Source: Gemmatimonadota bacterium (lineage in GTDB: Bacteria; Gemmatimonadota; Gemmatimonadetes; Gemmatimonadales; Gemmatimonadaceae). From it: DNA of 64,000 nucleotides. Below are positions 1 to 7,919 of this stretch, one piece after another (position 1 is the first letter of the stretch; every line of letters starts with the position of its first letter). The notes below the pieces were generated by a model. The model saw nothing but the letters and a program-made list of their open reading frames with translations, ran no database searches and was not told where the DNA came from. The DNA lies in assembly GCA_016714015.1 (NCBI GenBank), contig JADJNZ010000004.1, positions 1 through 64,000 on the forward strand. The letters are read 5' to 3'. A program made the translations under genes and the position numbers.

Positions 1-361
1 TTCGGCGCGCTCGCGGCCCTGCTCGCCGCGGTGGGGCTCTCTACGGCGTGAGCGCGCGCACTGCGGCCCCTGCCGCCTGCGCGAGGGGGATCCGCATGGC
101 GGTGGGCGGCTCCCCGCGCAGCGCTGGCGCGGCTCCTCGTGGGCGATGCGATGCGCGGCGTGGTGCTCAGGATCGTGCTCGGCGTGCCGGCGGCGTTCGG
201 GACGGCGTGGGCGCTGCGCAGTACCTGTTCGAGGTGTCGCCGGCCGCCGATGGCGTACGTGGTGGTCCCGCGGCGTTGGCGGCGGCGACGCTCGGCGCGA
301 GTGCATGGCCGGCGTGGGCGGCGACGCGCGCGATCCGGTGCGCGTGCTGCGGGCGGAGTAG
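1..361 (+). pseudogene. Decayed FtsX/MacB-type ABC transporter permease (ADOP-like), C-terminal end
   Basis: Read in three successive frames, the segment gives the typical C-terminus of a MacB/ADOP permease: FGALAALLAAVGL at the left edge, then YGVSAR, GIRMAVGGSPRS, an LARLLVGDAMRGVVL-like helix, LFEVSPAADG, a last membrane helix and the hallmark end DPVRVLRAE followed by a stop at 359-361. Frame 1 stops at 49-51, so the reading frame is broken at about 35-49 and again around 130-230 and 300-330. The family normally exports peptides or macrolides, or acts in lipoprotein transport, using a separate ATPase; this copy cannot make a working protein. The N-terminal part is outside the window. I am fairly sure of the family because the motif order is conserved. 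The number of lesions points to real decay more than to one sequencing error. Confidence 0.7.
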
Positions 362-388
362 CGGGCCGCGCGCCGGGCGCGCACCACT

Positions 389-601
389 TTGGTGGGACAG
401 GTCCGCTGCGGATCCGTCCTCGTCATCCCGGTAAGGTCCCGTGCTCCCCACCTGCGGCCCTCGCTTCGTGGCGCGATTCGCACGCGTCGTTGGTTGGCGC
501 TCGCCGCCGTCCTCGCCATCGGTTGTGCTCGCGAGCCGGACGCCGCGACGCGCGCCGACACCGCGGCCTTCGACCTCGACGCCGCGCGGGCGAAGCAGTG
601 A
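389..601 (+). pseudogene. Short lipoprotein stub (signal peptide plus about 20 residues)
   Basis: An open frame of 70 codons ends at 601. Its second half looks like the start of a lipoprotein: basic RTRRW, hydrophobic LALAAVLAIG, then Cys in the lipobox AIGC at about 522-533, followed by an acidic linker. The frame stops after DAARAKQ, where secreted SnoaL-like or similar domains would normally continue. No downstream continuation was found in another frame. I read it as a truncated gene remnant in a decayed region; it could alternatively be chance coding in GC-rich DNA. The true start cannot be decided because there is no clear Shine-Dalgarno sequence. Confidence 0.4.
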
Positions 602-965
602 TGCCTCGGCCTCGTCTTCGCGCACGCGTTCACCGCCCTCACCGGCATCGTCATCGCCTTCCAGCTCGCCCTCGTAGCCGGGGCGCCGTGGAAGGCTGAC
701 CCAAGGCGGCCAAGTCGGACGGGCCGGGCCCACCTGGCGCCCGCGCGGTCATCTGTTCTCCGCCGTGCTCCTCGCGGTCTTCATCCATATGATACGCGCA
801 CGCGCCGCATCCCCGACGCAGCTTCGCGCGCGGTCTGGGGCGTCGTCGCCTACTGCGTGTGGGCATCGTCGCCAACGCGAACACGCCGAGTGCCGCCGAG
901 CGCGCGCTCTGGCTGCCCGTCGAGCCTGATGTTCGTCGCCAGTCTCCAGTGGCGCGCGGGCGAGT
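602..965 (+). pseudogene. Decayed small membrane protein
   Basis: Joining frames gives a coherent four-helix membrane protein: a hydrophobic stretch GLVFAHAFTALTGIVIAFQ, then ALVAGAPW, a frame change to TQGGQVGRAGPTWRPRGHL, a second helix FSAVLLAVFIHMIRARA, another frame change to AVWGVVAYC, then GIVANANTPSAAERALWLPV, and a final hydrophobic LMFVASLQW. The order APWG...TQGG...helix...N-x-x-SPSxxERxxWxPV recalls a family of ~150-residue uncharacterised membrane proteins known to me only by pattern. At least three frame changes are needed, so it is not functional. No function is assigned. Confidence is moderate because hydrophobicity and motif order agree across frames. Confidence 0.5.
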
Positions 966-1167
966 CACACCGCAGACTGACCGCGCGCCGCCGACGCGGG
1001 CGGTCGAACTGCGAGCGCGGCCCGAATGTGCCTCTGTAGGCCACCGTGGTCGCGTTCTGCGCAACTACGGCGCAGTCGCAGGCGCGAAATGACGGGGAGC
1101 CGTTCGTGCGGGTGTCGGTGGAGGGTGCTGCGTCGGGTTGTCGGTTGCCGAAACTCGTGATGGGGTC

Positions 1168-1690
1168 TGCTGCATTCGACCGCGACTCCGCTGGAATCGC
1201 GATCAAGTCTGCTGGAGTCGCGATCAGGTCTGCTGCGGTGTTGCGTTCAAGTCTGCTGCGGTCGCGTTCGAGTCTGCGGCAGTCGGGTTCGCGGTCTGCA
1301 GTCGCGTTCAAGTCTGCGCAGTCGCGTTCAAGTCTGCGCGAGTCGCGTTCAAGCCTGCGGCGGTCGCGTTCAGTGTGCTGGAGTCGCGTTCAAGTCTGCT
1401 GCGGTCACGTTCAAGTCTGCGGGGGTCGCGTTCAAGTCTGCGGGGTCGCGTTTCAGGTGCGGGTGGAGTTGGAGTCTGCTGGAGTCGCGTTCAGGTCTGC
1501 TGCAGTCGCGTGCGAGGTCTGCTGCAGTCGCGTGCGAGTCTGCGGGAGTCGCGTTCAAGTCTGCTGCGGTCGCGTTCAAGTCTGCGGGAGTCGCGTTCAA
1601 GGTCTGCTGGAGTCGCCTTCAAGTCTGCTGCGATCGCGTTCAATCCTGCGGGAGTCGCGTGCGAGTCTGCGAGTCGTCGTGCGAGTCTCC
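1168..1690. repeat. Minisatellite of ~21-bp units (consensus GTCGCGTTCAAGTCTGCKGSR)
   Basis: About twenty to twenty-five degenerate head-to-tail copies of a 21-bp unit close to GTCGCGTTCAAGTCTGCTGCG fill this stretch. Unit variants end in CTGCTGGA, CTGCTGCG, CTGCGGGA or CTGCGCGA. Since 21 is a multiple of three, every frame stays open for long distances and translates into heptapeptide repeats: NATPADL on the minus strand, AVAFKSA-like on the plus strand. These frames lack starts with ribosome sites, signal peptides or recognisable domains, so I treat the array as non-coding. It is not CRISPR: there are no unique spacers. Some units are out of register near 1455-1475, showing indel slippage. 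Confidence 0.85.
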
Positions 1691-1714
1691 TATTTCGATT
1701 CGCTGCGTCGCAGT

Positions 1715-1840
1715 GCCACGAAGCAGCGATGCAGTGGCCCGATTGACAGCGATGCGATCTCAGTTGACAGCGCTGGTTGAAGTTGACAGCGTCGCAGTGG
1801 CAGGTCGCAGCGATGCGGTGGCAGGTGGCCGCTCCCGAGT
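1715..1840. repeat. Short degenerate repeats next to the minisatellite
   Basis: Immediately after the 21-bp array, short motifs recur: GTTGACAGCG appears at least three times (with a TTGACAGCGATGCG variant), and CAGCGATGCRGTGGC and GCAGTGGCAGG recur around them. The spacing is irregular, about 15-25 bp. This looks like a second, older low-complexity block at the end of the decayed region. No gene is supported between about 970 and 1927. Confidence 0.55.
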
Positions 1841-1927
1841 CGAGACGAGCGGCTCCGGTCAAGCGATGTCGAGCGCAGCAGGCGCTGATCTCTGGACGCC
1901 GAGCCCGCGCGTCGTAGCTTTGCGCTC

Positions 1928-2707
1928 ATGCCCCCACGCCCCTGGATCCTCGCCGAACAGCCGCTTCCCGCCGTACGCGCCGCCGCCTACGAGGTCGCCG
2001 TCCTCCCTTGGGGGGCGACCGAGGCGCACAACCACCACCTGCCGTACGGCACCGACATCATCGAGAGCGAACGCCTCGCCGAGGAGTCCGCACGGATCGC
2101 CTGGGGGCGCGGCGCCCGCATCGCCGTCCTCCCCGCGGTGCCGTTCGGGGTGAACACCACCCAGCTCGACATCCCGTTCACGCTCAACATGAACCCGAGC
2201 ACGCAGCTCGCCCTCCTCGCCGACCTCACGGCGGCGCTCGCGGGGCAGGGGGTGCGGAAGCTCGTCGTCTTCAACGGCCACGGCGGCAACGACTTCAAGG
2301 CGATCATCCGCGAGCTGCAGCCGCGCACCCCGATCTTCCTCTGCGCGCTCAACTGGTGGCAGGTCGTCGACGCGCGCCCCTTCTTCACCGACCTCGGCGA
2401 CCACGCCGGCGAGCTCGAGACGAGCGTGATGCAGCACCTCGTCCCCGACCTCGTGCGGCCGCTCGTGCAGGCGGGCGACGGCAAGGCGAACCCGTGGGCC
2501 GTCGCCGCCTTCCGCGAGGGATGGGCCTGGGCGCCGCGTCCCTGGACCAAGGTCACCACCGACACGGGGATCGGGGACCCGCGCGCCTCGACACCCGAGA
2601 AGGGCGCCGCCTTCGCGGCGGCGGTCTGCGAGCGGATCGCGGGCTTCCTCGTGGAGCTCGCCGCCACGCCGGTGGACGCGATGATCGAGGGGGCGCCCCG
2701 TCCCTAG
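1928..2707 (+). CDS. Creatininase-family metal-dependent amidohydrolase
   Basis: A 259-residue protein of the creatininase superfamily, whose members hydrolyse cyclic or linear amides such as creatinine or formamidopyrimidine-type substrates with two metal ions. Visible family motifs are GATEAHNHHLPYGTD at about residues 29-43 (metal ligands E32, H34, D43), FNGHGGN at 115-121 (H118), and DHAGELETS at 158-166 with acidic ligands. The length is normal for the family (240-270). No signal peptide is seen, so it should be cytoplasmic. It stands alone between a decayed region and a secreted propeller gene, so the substrate cannot be inferred from context. The ATG at 1928 is the first in-frame start before the family's N-terminal strand. 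Confidence 0.88.
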   Translation: MPPRPWILAEQPLPAVRAAAYEVAVLPWGATEAHNHHLPYGTDIIESERLAEESARIAWGRGARIAVLPAVPFGVNTTQLDIPFTLNMNPSTQLALLADLTAALAGQGVRKLVVFNGHGGNDFKAIIRELQPRTPIFLCALNWWQVVDARPFFTDLGDHAGELETSVMQHLVPDLVRPLVQAGDGKANPWAVAAFREGWAWAPRPWTKVTTDTGIGDPRASTPEKGAAFAAAVCERIAGFLVELAATPVDAMIEGAPRP

Positions 2708-2804
2708 TCCGCGCACCGGTCCCCGGACGAACGCCTCGTCCCCGCCGCGGCGCGGCACATCCCGCGAGGGCGCGCCGGCGGCGCGAACTGCGCCACCGTT
2801 CGGC

Positions 2805-4127
2805 ATGCGTACCGCAACACTCATCGTCACGCTCGCCGCGACGCTCCTCGCCCCGATCGCCGCCGCACAGGACCCCGCCGCGGCGGCCGCCGTCGCCCGC
2901 GCCGCCTTTCGCCGCGCCGCCGCCTCCACCCGCGCCGCCGCGCACGACTCCGCCTACGCCGACGTGCGACGCGCGCACGCGGCCTGGCCCATGCAGCCCG
3001 CCTATGGCGAAGCCCTCGCCGTGCTCGCCGCGCAGCGGCATGACGACACGACGCTCACCCGCGTGCTCGCGACGCTCGCCGCCGAGGAAGCGGGCGCTGC
3101 CGTCCTCGAGGACTCGTCCGCGCTCGCGCGCGCGGCGCAGGTCCCGGCGGTCGCGCACGCGCTCGCCACGCTGCGCGCCGCCATCGCCCCGACCGGCGCG
3201 ACGACCGGCGCGACGACCGGCGAGGCGACCGAACGCACCCTGAGCCCCGACACCACCTTCTTCCCCGAAGGCCTCGACGCCGACCCACGCGACGGCACGC
3301 TCTACGTGACGAGCCTCCGCCACCGCAACGTCCTCATCGTCCCGCGCACGGGACCGTCGCGCTGGCTCCTCGCGCCCGCACTCGAAGGACGCGGCGCGGT
3401 GATGGGCGTCGCCCTCGACACGACGCACGGCGACGCGTGGCTCACCACCGCCGCGCTACGGCACATGGGCAGCGCCCCCGGCGATTCGCTCGTCCGCTCC
3501 GAACTCCTCCGCGTCCGTCTCGTGGACGGCACCATCATCTCCCGCCACCTCCTCGGCGACGGCAAGGGCACGCCCGGCGAACTCACGCGCGCGCCCAACG
3601 GCGACCTGCTCGTCAGCGACGCGGTGCTCGGGCGGCTCTATCGCCTGCGCGCAGGCGCATCACGGGTGGAGGTGATCGCGAGTCCGCTCCTGCGCTCGCC
3701 GCAGGGCATCGCGGTGCTTCGCGGCGACGCGGTCGCCGTCGTCGCCGACTGGTCGCACGGCCTCCTCCGCTGGGATCTCCGCACCGACTCGATCTCGGCC
3801 ATCGCCGCTCCGCCGGGCGTCGCGGTGCTCGGCATCGACGGGCTGCGCGCGTCCGATGATCGCCTCATCGCGGTGCAGAACGGCATCGCGCCCATGCGCG
3901 TCGCGGCCGTCACGCTCAGCGCCGACGCGCGCCGCATCGCGACGGTCCGCACCCTCGACCGCGCCGCCAGGACGCCGGGCGAGATCACCGTGGGCGCGAT
4001 CGCCGGCGACCGGTTCGTGTACATCGCGTCGAGCGCCTGGTCCTTCTGGGCCGACGAAGGCACGCGCGCGGAGGGGAGCGGCCCGCTCCCGGCGGTCATC
4101 GTGCGCGAGGTCCCGCTCCGCCGCTAG
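2805..4127 (+). CDS. Secreted protein with helical N-terminus and SMP-30/NHL-like beta-propeller
   Basis: A 440-residue protein with a signal peptide (MRTATLIVTLAATLLAPIAAAQ, cleavage after about residue 22). Residues about 25-130 are Ala-rich and helical, resembling TPR-like packing. From about 145 the sequence reads as a six-bladed propeller of the SMP-30/gluconolactonase/NHL type: FFPEGLDADPRDGTLYV, ALDTTHGDAWLTT, LTRAPNGDLLVSDAVLGRLYR, SPQGIAVLRGDAVAVVADW. These are blade-like strands with the usual PxG and D-x-x-G turns. Such proteins are often lactonases or ligand-binding propellers; no catalytic set can be confirmed by eye. A short TGAT peptide repeat links the two halves. It is transcribed alone and converges with the two-component genes. 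Confidence 0.7.
   Translation: MRTATLIVTLAATLLAPIAAAQDPAAAAAVARAAFRRAAASTRAAAHDSAYADVRRAHAAWPMQPAYGEALAVLAAQRHDDTTLTRVLATLAAEEAGAAVLEDSSALARAAQVPAVAHALATLRAAIAPTGATTGATTGEATERTLSPDTTFFPEGLDADPRDGTLYVTSLRHRNVLIVPRTGPSRWLLAPALEGRGAVMGVALDTTHGDAWLTTAALRHMGSAPGDSLVRSELLRVRLVDGTIISRHLLGDGKGTPGELTRAPNGDLLVSDAVLGRLYRLRAGASRVEVIASPLLRSPQGIAVLRGDAVAVVADWSHGLLRWDLRTDSISAIAAPPGVAVLGIDGLRASDDRLIAVQNGIAPMRVAAVTLSADARRIATVRTLDRAARTPGEITVGAIAGDRFVYIASSAWSFWADEGTRAEGSGPLPAVIVREVPLRR
3190..3234 (+). repeat. 12-bp tandem repeat inside the propeller gene
   Basis: Three near-perfect copies of a 12-bp unit (GACCGGCGCGAC, the last copy reading GGCGAGGC) encode a TGATTGATTGEAT linker between the helical and propeller domains. 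The unit keeps the frame, so copy-number change would only alter linker length. Confidence 0.75.
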
Positions 4128-4132
4128 GGCGC

Positions 4133-4156
4133 GCGGCCGCTATTGCTCTCGGCCGC
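4133..4156. terminator. Weak hairpin between convergent genes
   Basis: GCGGCCG at about 4133-4139 can pair with CGGCCGC at 4150-4156 across a 10-nt loop. It sits between the convergent stops of the propeller gene and the histidine kinase. There is no T-run, so this is a weak bidirectional terminator candidate. Confidence 0.35.
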
Positions 4157-5223
4157 TATCCGTCGCGCCGCGGGATCCGCACCACCGCGTCCATCCCGCC
4201 CTCGGCGCGCGGGCGCAGCGTCAGGCTCGCCGCATCGCCATAGAGTCGCGAGAGCCGTCCGCGGAGATTCTTGAGCGCCATCCCCGCGCCGCCATTCCCC
4301 GTCGTCGGCGTGGTGGGACTGTCGGACCCGTCGTCGCGCACGACGAGTTCGAGCATCGCGCCGTCGGCGCGCGCGCTGATGCGCACCGTGCCCGGCGTGC
4401 GCCGGTGCGCGAGGCCGTGCCGCAGCGCGTTCTCCACCAGCGGCTGCAGCGCGAACGCCGGCACGCGCGATGCGGCGAGGCCGCCCTCGACCGCCCACTC
4501 CACGCGGAGCCGGTCGGCGAACCGCACCTGCTCGATCTCGAGATAGCGGCCCGTGAGCTCCAGCTCCTGCGCGAGCGACGTCTCCTGCGCGTCGCCGGCG
4601 GTGAGCGTGGCGCGCAGCAGCTCCGAGAGCCGCACGAGCATGTCGCGCGCCGCCGCCGGGTCGCGGCCGATGAGCGTCACCACCGCGTTCATCGCGTTGA
4701 ACAGGAAGTGCGGGTTGATCTGCGCGCGCAACGCCTGGAGGTTCGCCTGCGCGACATCCTCGCGCAGCTGCGCCGCGGCGAGCGCCTCCGCCTGCCAGCG
4801 CCCATGCCAGCGGAGTCCCGCATGCGCGCCCACCACCGCCGCGTACACCACGAGCAGCATGTCGCCGTAGATGCGGATGCCGATGATGAGCGTGCTCGCG
4901 AGCCCGCGCGGCTCGGAGAGCCCGAAGCGCGTGGAGACGGTGGCGATGACGAGGATCTGCGCCGCGATCACGAGCGGGGCGAGCAGCGCATGCGTCGCGA
5001 GGGCCCGGACGACGCGGCCGCGTTCGAGCGGCACGCGCTCGCTCACCGCGACGATCACCAACGACCAGAGGCCCCACGGCAGCCACATGAGGAGCTGCGC
5101 GGTGAGCAGCTCGACGAACGTCAGGTCCGGGTTGAGCCGCGACGGCACGAGGCGGAGCCCGAGCGTCGCGACGGCCGCCGGCAGCAGCCAGAAGCCGACG
5201 AGCAGCGAACGCGGGCGCTGCAT
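4156..5223 (-). CDS. LytS/YehU-type sensor histidine kinase
   Basis: A 355-residue membrane histidine kinase. Four hydrophobic segments fill residues about 5-140, followed by a short coiled linker and the His_kinase domain with INPHFLFNAMN (phospho-acceptor H172). After that come an N-box LQPLVENALRHG and a G-box DDGS...GGAGMALKNLRGRL, the ATPase domain typical of LytS/AlgZ kinases that pair with LytTR regulators. The start ATG at 5223 overlaps the stop of the regulator by one base (TGATG), so regulator and kinase are co-transcribed and translationally coupled. The signal sensed is unknown; no PAS or GAF domain is present, so sensing would be in the membrane. Confidence 0.9.
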   Translation of the reverse strand: MQRPRSLLVGFWLLPAAVATLGLRLVPSRLNPDLTFVELLTAQLLMWLPWGLWSLVIVAVSERVPLERGRVVRALATHALLAPLVIAAQILVIATVSTRFGLSEPRGLASTLIIGIRIYGDMLLVVYAAVVGAHAGLRWHGRWQAEALAAAQLREDVAQANLQALRAQINPHFLFNAMNAVVTLIGRDPAAARDMLVRLSELLRATLTAGDAQETSLAQELELTGRYLEIEQVRFADRLRVEWAVEGGLAASRVPAFALQPLVENALRHGLAHRRTPGTVRISARADGAMLELVVRDDGSDSPTTPTTGNGGAGMALKNLRGRLSRLYGDAASLTLRPRAEGGMDAVVRIPRRDG

Positions 5224-6014
5224 CAGCGCCCTTCGAGCCGCGCCGTCAGCTCGGCGCGGCGCGTCCGCGAGACGCGGAGCTTGGTGCCGTCGCGCAGGAT
5301 GAGCACCTGGTCGCCCGCGAACCAGGGCTGCAGCTCCTTGATGTGGTCGATCGCGACGATCACCCGCCGATGGATCCGCACGAAGCGCGCGGGATCGAGC
5401 CGCTCCTCCACGCTCGCGAGCGTCTCGCGGATGGTGTGCGCCCCGCTCGCCGTCATCAGGTCCACGTAGTTGCCGTCCGACTGCAGCCACCGCACCTCGC
5501 CCACCGCGATGGGATAGGTCCGCTCGCCGTTCCGCACCATGAAGCGCTCGGTGTACGCGCCGGCGGCGACGACCGGGGCGCTCGCGGCCCCGCGCCCCAC
5601 GGCGGCGAGCAGCGCGCCGAGTGCTTGTGCCTCCGACGTGAGCGCCGCGGTCGCGTGCGCGCGCTCGAGGCGCTGCCAGGTCGCCGCGAAGCGGGCGTCG
5701 TCGAACGGCTTGAGGAGGTAGTCCGCCGCCGCGACCTCGAACGCGCGGATGGCGTGCGCATCGTACGCGGTGACGAAGGCGGTGGGCGGCATCCGCTGCG
5801 CGCCGACCGCCGCGACCACGTCGAACCCGTCGCGCGCCGGCATCTGGATGTCGAGGAAGACCGCTTCGGGCGCCCACTGCAGGATCGCCTCGACGGCGGC
5901 ATCGCCGTCGCCCACTTCGCGCACCTGCGCGGTGGGCGCGAGCGCGCGCAGGAGTTCGCGGACGCGTTCGCGCGCCAGCGGCTCGTCGTCGGCGATGAGG
6001 ACTCGCGTGATCAC
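5223..6014 (-). CDS. LytTR-family response regulator
   Basis: A 263-residue response regulator. The receiver domain (1-120) has the acidic pair D9/D10, phospho-acceptor D55 in VFLDIQMP, T82 and K102 in LLKPF. The C-terminal half (about 160-263) is a LytTR DNA-binding domain: FMVRNGERTYPI, VRWLQSDGNYVDL, ETLASVEERL, FVRIHRRVIVAIDHIKE. LytTR regulators bind direct repeats upstream of target genes and often control virulence, peptide export or membrane genes. It precedes the kinase in the operon, and the 145-bp gap to the divergent amidohydrolase could carry its own or shared promoters. The ATG at 6014 is supported by the immediate MITRVLIADDE start of the receiver fold. Confidence 0.92.
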   Translation of the reverse strand: MITRVLIADDEPLARERVRELLRALAPTAQVREVGDGDAAVEAILQWAPEAVFLDIQMPARDGFDVVAAVGAQRMPPTAFVTAYDAHAIRAFEVAAADYLLKPFDDARFAATWQRLERAHATAALTSEAQALGALLAAVGRGAASAPVVAAGAYTERFMVRNGERTYPIAVGEVRWLQSDGNYVDLMTASGAHTIRETLASVEERLDPARFVRIHRRVIVAIDHIKELQPWFAGDQVLILRDGTKLRVSRTRRAELTARLEGR

Positions 6015-6159
6015 GACCGGAATCTACCCCGTCCGTGCGGGCGCGACACGCGACCGGGCCGGAGGCATGCGCAGACGGGACGAGGCGTTCCCATCGAGGG
6101 ACGGGCCGTGCGCGCCGACCTCCCTCGACGCCGAAGGCCGGGCGCGCCAAGTTCTCCCG

Positions 6160-7919
6160 ATGCGCCCCTCCTCACGCTCCATGCTCGCCGCGGCCGCCTT
6201 CGCGACGGTCCCGTTCGCGCTGGCCCTGCGCGCTCCGCAGCCCACGCCGCAGCCCACGCCGCCCGACCTCATCCTGCATCACGGCCGCATCATCACGGTC
6301 GACGCGCGCGACCGCGTGGTGGAGGCGATCGCGATCCGCGGCGACCGCATCGTCGCGGTGGGGAGCGACGCCGAGGTCCTGCGACTCGCCGGCACCAACA
6401 CGCGCCGCATCGACCTCGCCGGTCGCGCGGTCACGCCGGGGCTGCTCGACGCGCACTCGCACTTCTCCAGCGGCGCGACCGAACGCTACTTCCAGCTCGA
6501 CGTGAGCTATCCGGCGGTGAAGGGGATCGCCGACATCGTCGCCGCGGTCGAGCGCCGCGCCGCGGCCGCGCCGCCGGGACCTGGATCGAGGGCGGCGGCT
6601 GGGACGAGGGGAAGTTCATCGAGCGGCGCATGATCACCGCGGCCGATCTCGATGCCGTCTCGCCGCGGCATCCGGTCGTGCTCTCCAACACGACCGGCCA
6701 CTACGTGGTCGTGAACAGTGCCGCGCTGCGCCTCGCGAACATCACGCGCGACACGAAGGACCCCGACGCGGGGACGATCGACCGCGGCCCGGACGGCGCG
6801 CCGACCGGCGTGCTCAAGGAAGCGGCGCAGGGACTCGTCTACCGCCTCGTGCCGCCGCTCACCGCGGCGCAGGAGCGCGAGGCGATGCGCTCGCTCGCCA
6901 AGGAGTTCGCCGCCGAGGGGATGACCGGCTTCAAGGACCCCGGCATCTCGGCGCAGACCTTCGCGAACTACCAGGCGCTCGCCGCCGAGGGCGCGCTGCC
7001 GCAGCGCGTCTTCGCGCTCTTCTCCGGCGGGCGCACCATGGCCGCCGCCGAACGGCTCATCGCCGAGCGCGCGGCGCAGGCGCGGCCGTACGAGAGCACC
7101 GGTGACGACCATGTGATCGCCGGCGGCGTGAAGCTCTTCGCCGACGGCTCGGGCGGCGCGCGCACGGCCTGGATGTACGACGAATGGAACACGAACCTCA
7201 CCGGCGTCGATGCGGGGAACCGCGGCTACCCGGCGCTCGATCCCGACACGCTGCGCGCGCTGATCCGCCGCTATCATGCCGCGGGCTTCCATATCAGCAC
7301 GCACTCCATCGGCGACCGCACCATCGACTGGGTGATGGACAGCTACGCGCTCGCGCTGCGCGAGCGGCCGGTGAAGGGCCGCCGCCACGGGATCATCCAC
7401 GCGAACGTGCCGACCGACCGCGCGCTCGACCTCATGGCCACGATGCAGCGCGACTTCGATGCGGGCTATCCGGAGCCGAGCGCGACCTTCCATTGGTGGA
7501 TCGGCGACAACTACGCGGGGAACTTCGGCGCTGCGCGGTCGAAGCGGCTCAATCCGTTCGCGACCTACCAGCGGAAGGGCATCGTCTGGGCGAACGGCTC
7601 CGACTTCTCGGTGACGCCCTTCGCCGCGCGGTACGGGATCTGGGCGTCGGTGGCGCGGACGACGATGCTCGACCGGTACCCGGTCGATCCCTTCGGCCGG
7701 AGCGAGGCGGTGGATGTGCGCACCGCGCTCCGCGCCGCGACGATCTGGGTGGCGCACCAGATGTTCCTCGAGACGAAGATCGGCTCGCTCGAGGTGGGGA
7801 AGTATGCGGACCTCGCGGTGTGGGACCGTGATCCGTACACGGTCCCCACGGCGGACCTCAAGGAGATGACCTGCATGCTCACCGTCTTCGCCGGCAAGGT
7901 CGTCTATACGGCGCCTTAG
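6160..7919 (+). pseudogene. YtcJ-like amidohydrolase with a single-base frameshift
   Basis: Two frames together encode a ~586-residue secreted amidohydrolase. From the ATG at 6160, a signal peptide (SMLAAAAFATVPFALAL) is followed by the small beta-domain LILHHGRIITVD and the metal motif LLDAHSHF. After PPG at about 6578 the frame ends in a spurious tail (stop 6633), while the -1 frame continues with TWIEGGGWDEGKF, GGVKLFADGSGGARTAWM, THSIGDRTIDWVMD and GSDFSVTPF. The gene finishes normally at 7919. One missing base after 6578 explains everything, and no other lesion is visible. The family (amidohydrolase 3, YtcJ/N-substituted formamide deformylase) hydrolyses N-acyl or formamide compounds. 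It may be a recent pseudogene or an assembly error; the rest is under evident coding constraint. Confidence 0.85.

Noticed and set aside
1168..1690. CRISPR array
   Set aside because: Units are contiguous and degenerate with no unique spacers, and no cas genes are in the window.
850..1862. Protein made of NATPADL or AFKSA heptad repeats
   Set aside because: Frames stay open only because the repeat length is a multiple of three; no start signal or conserved flank supports translation.
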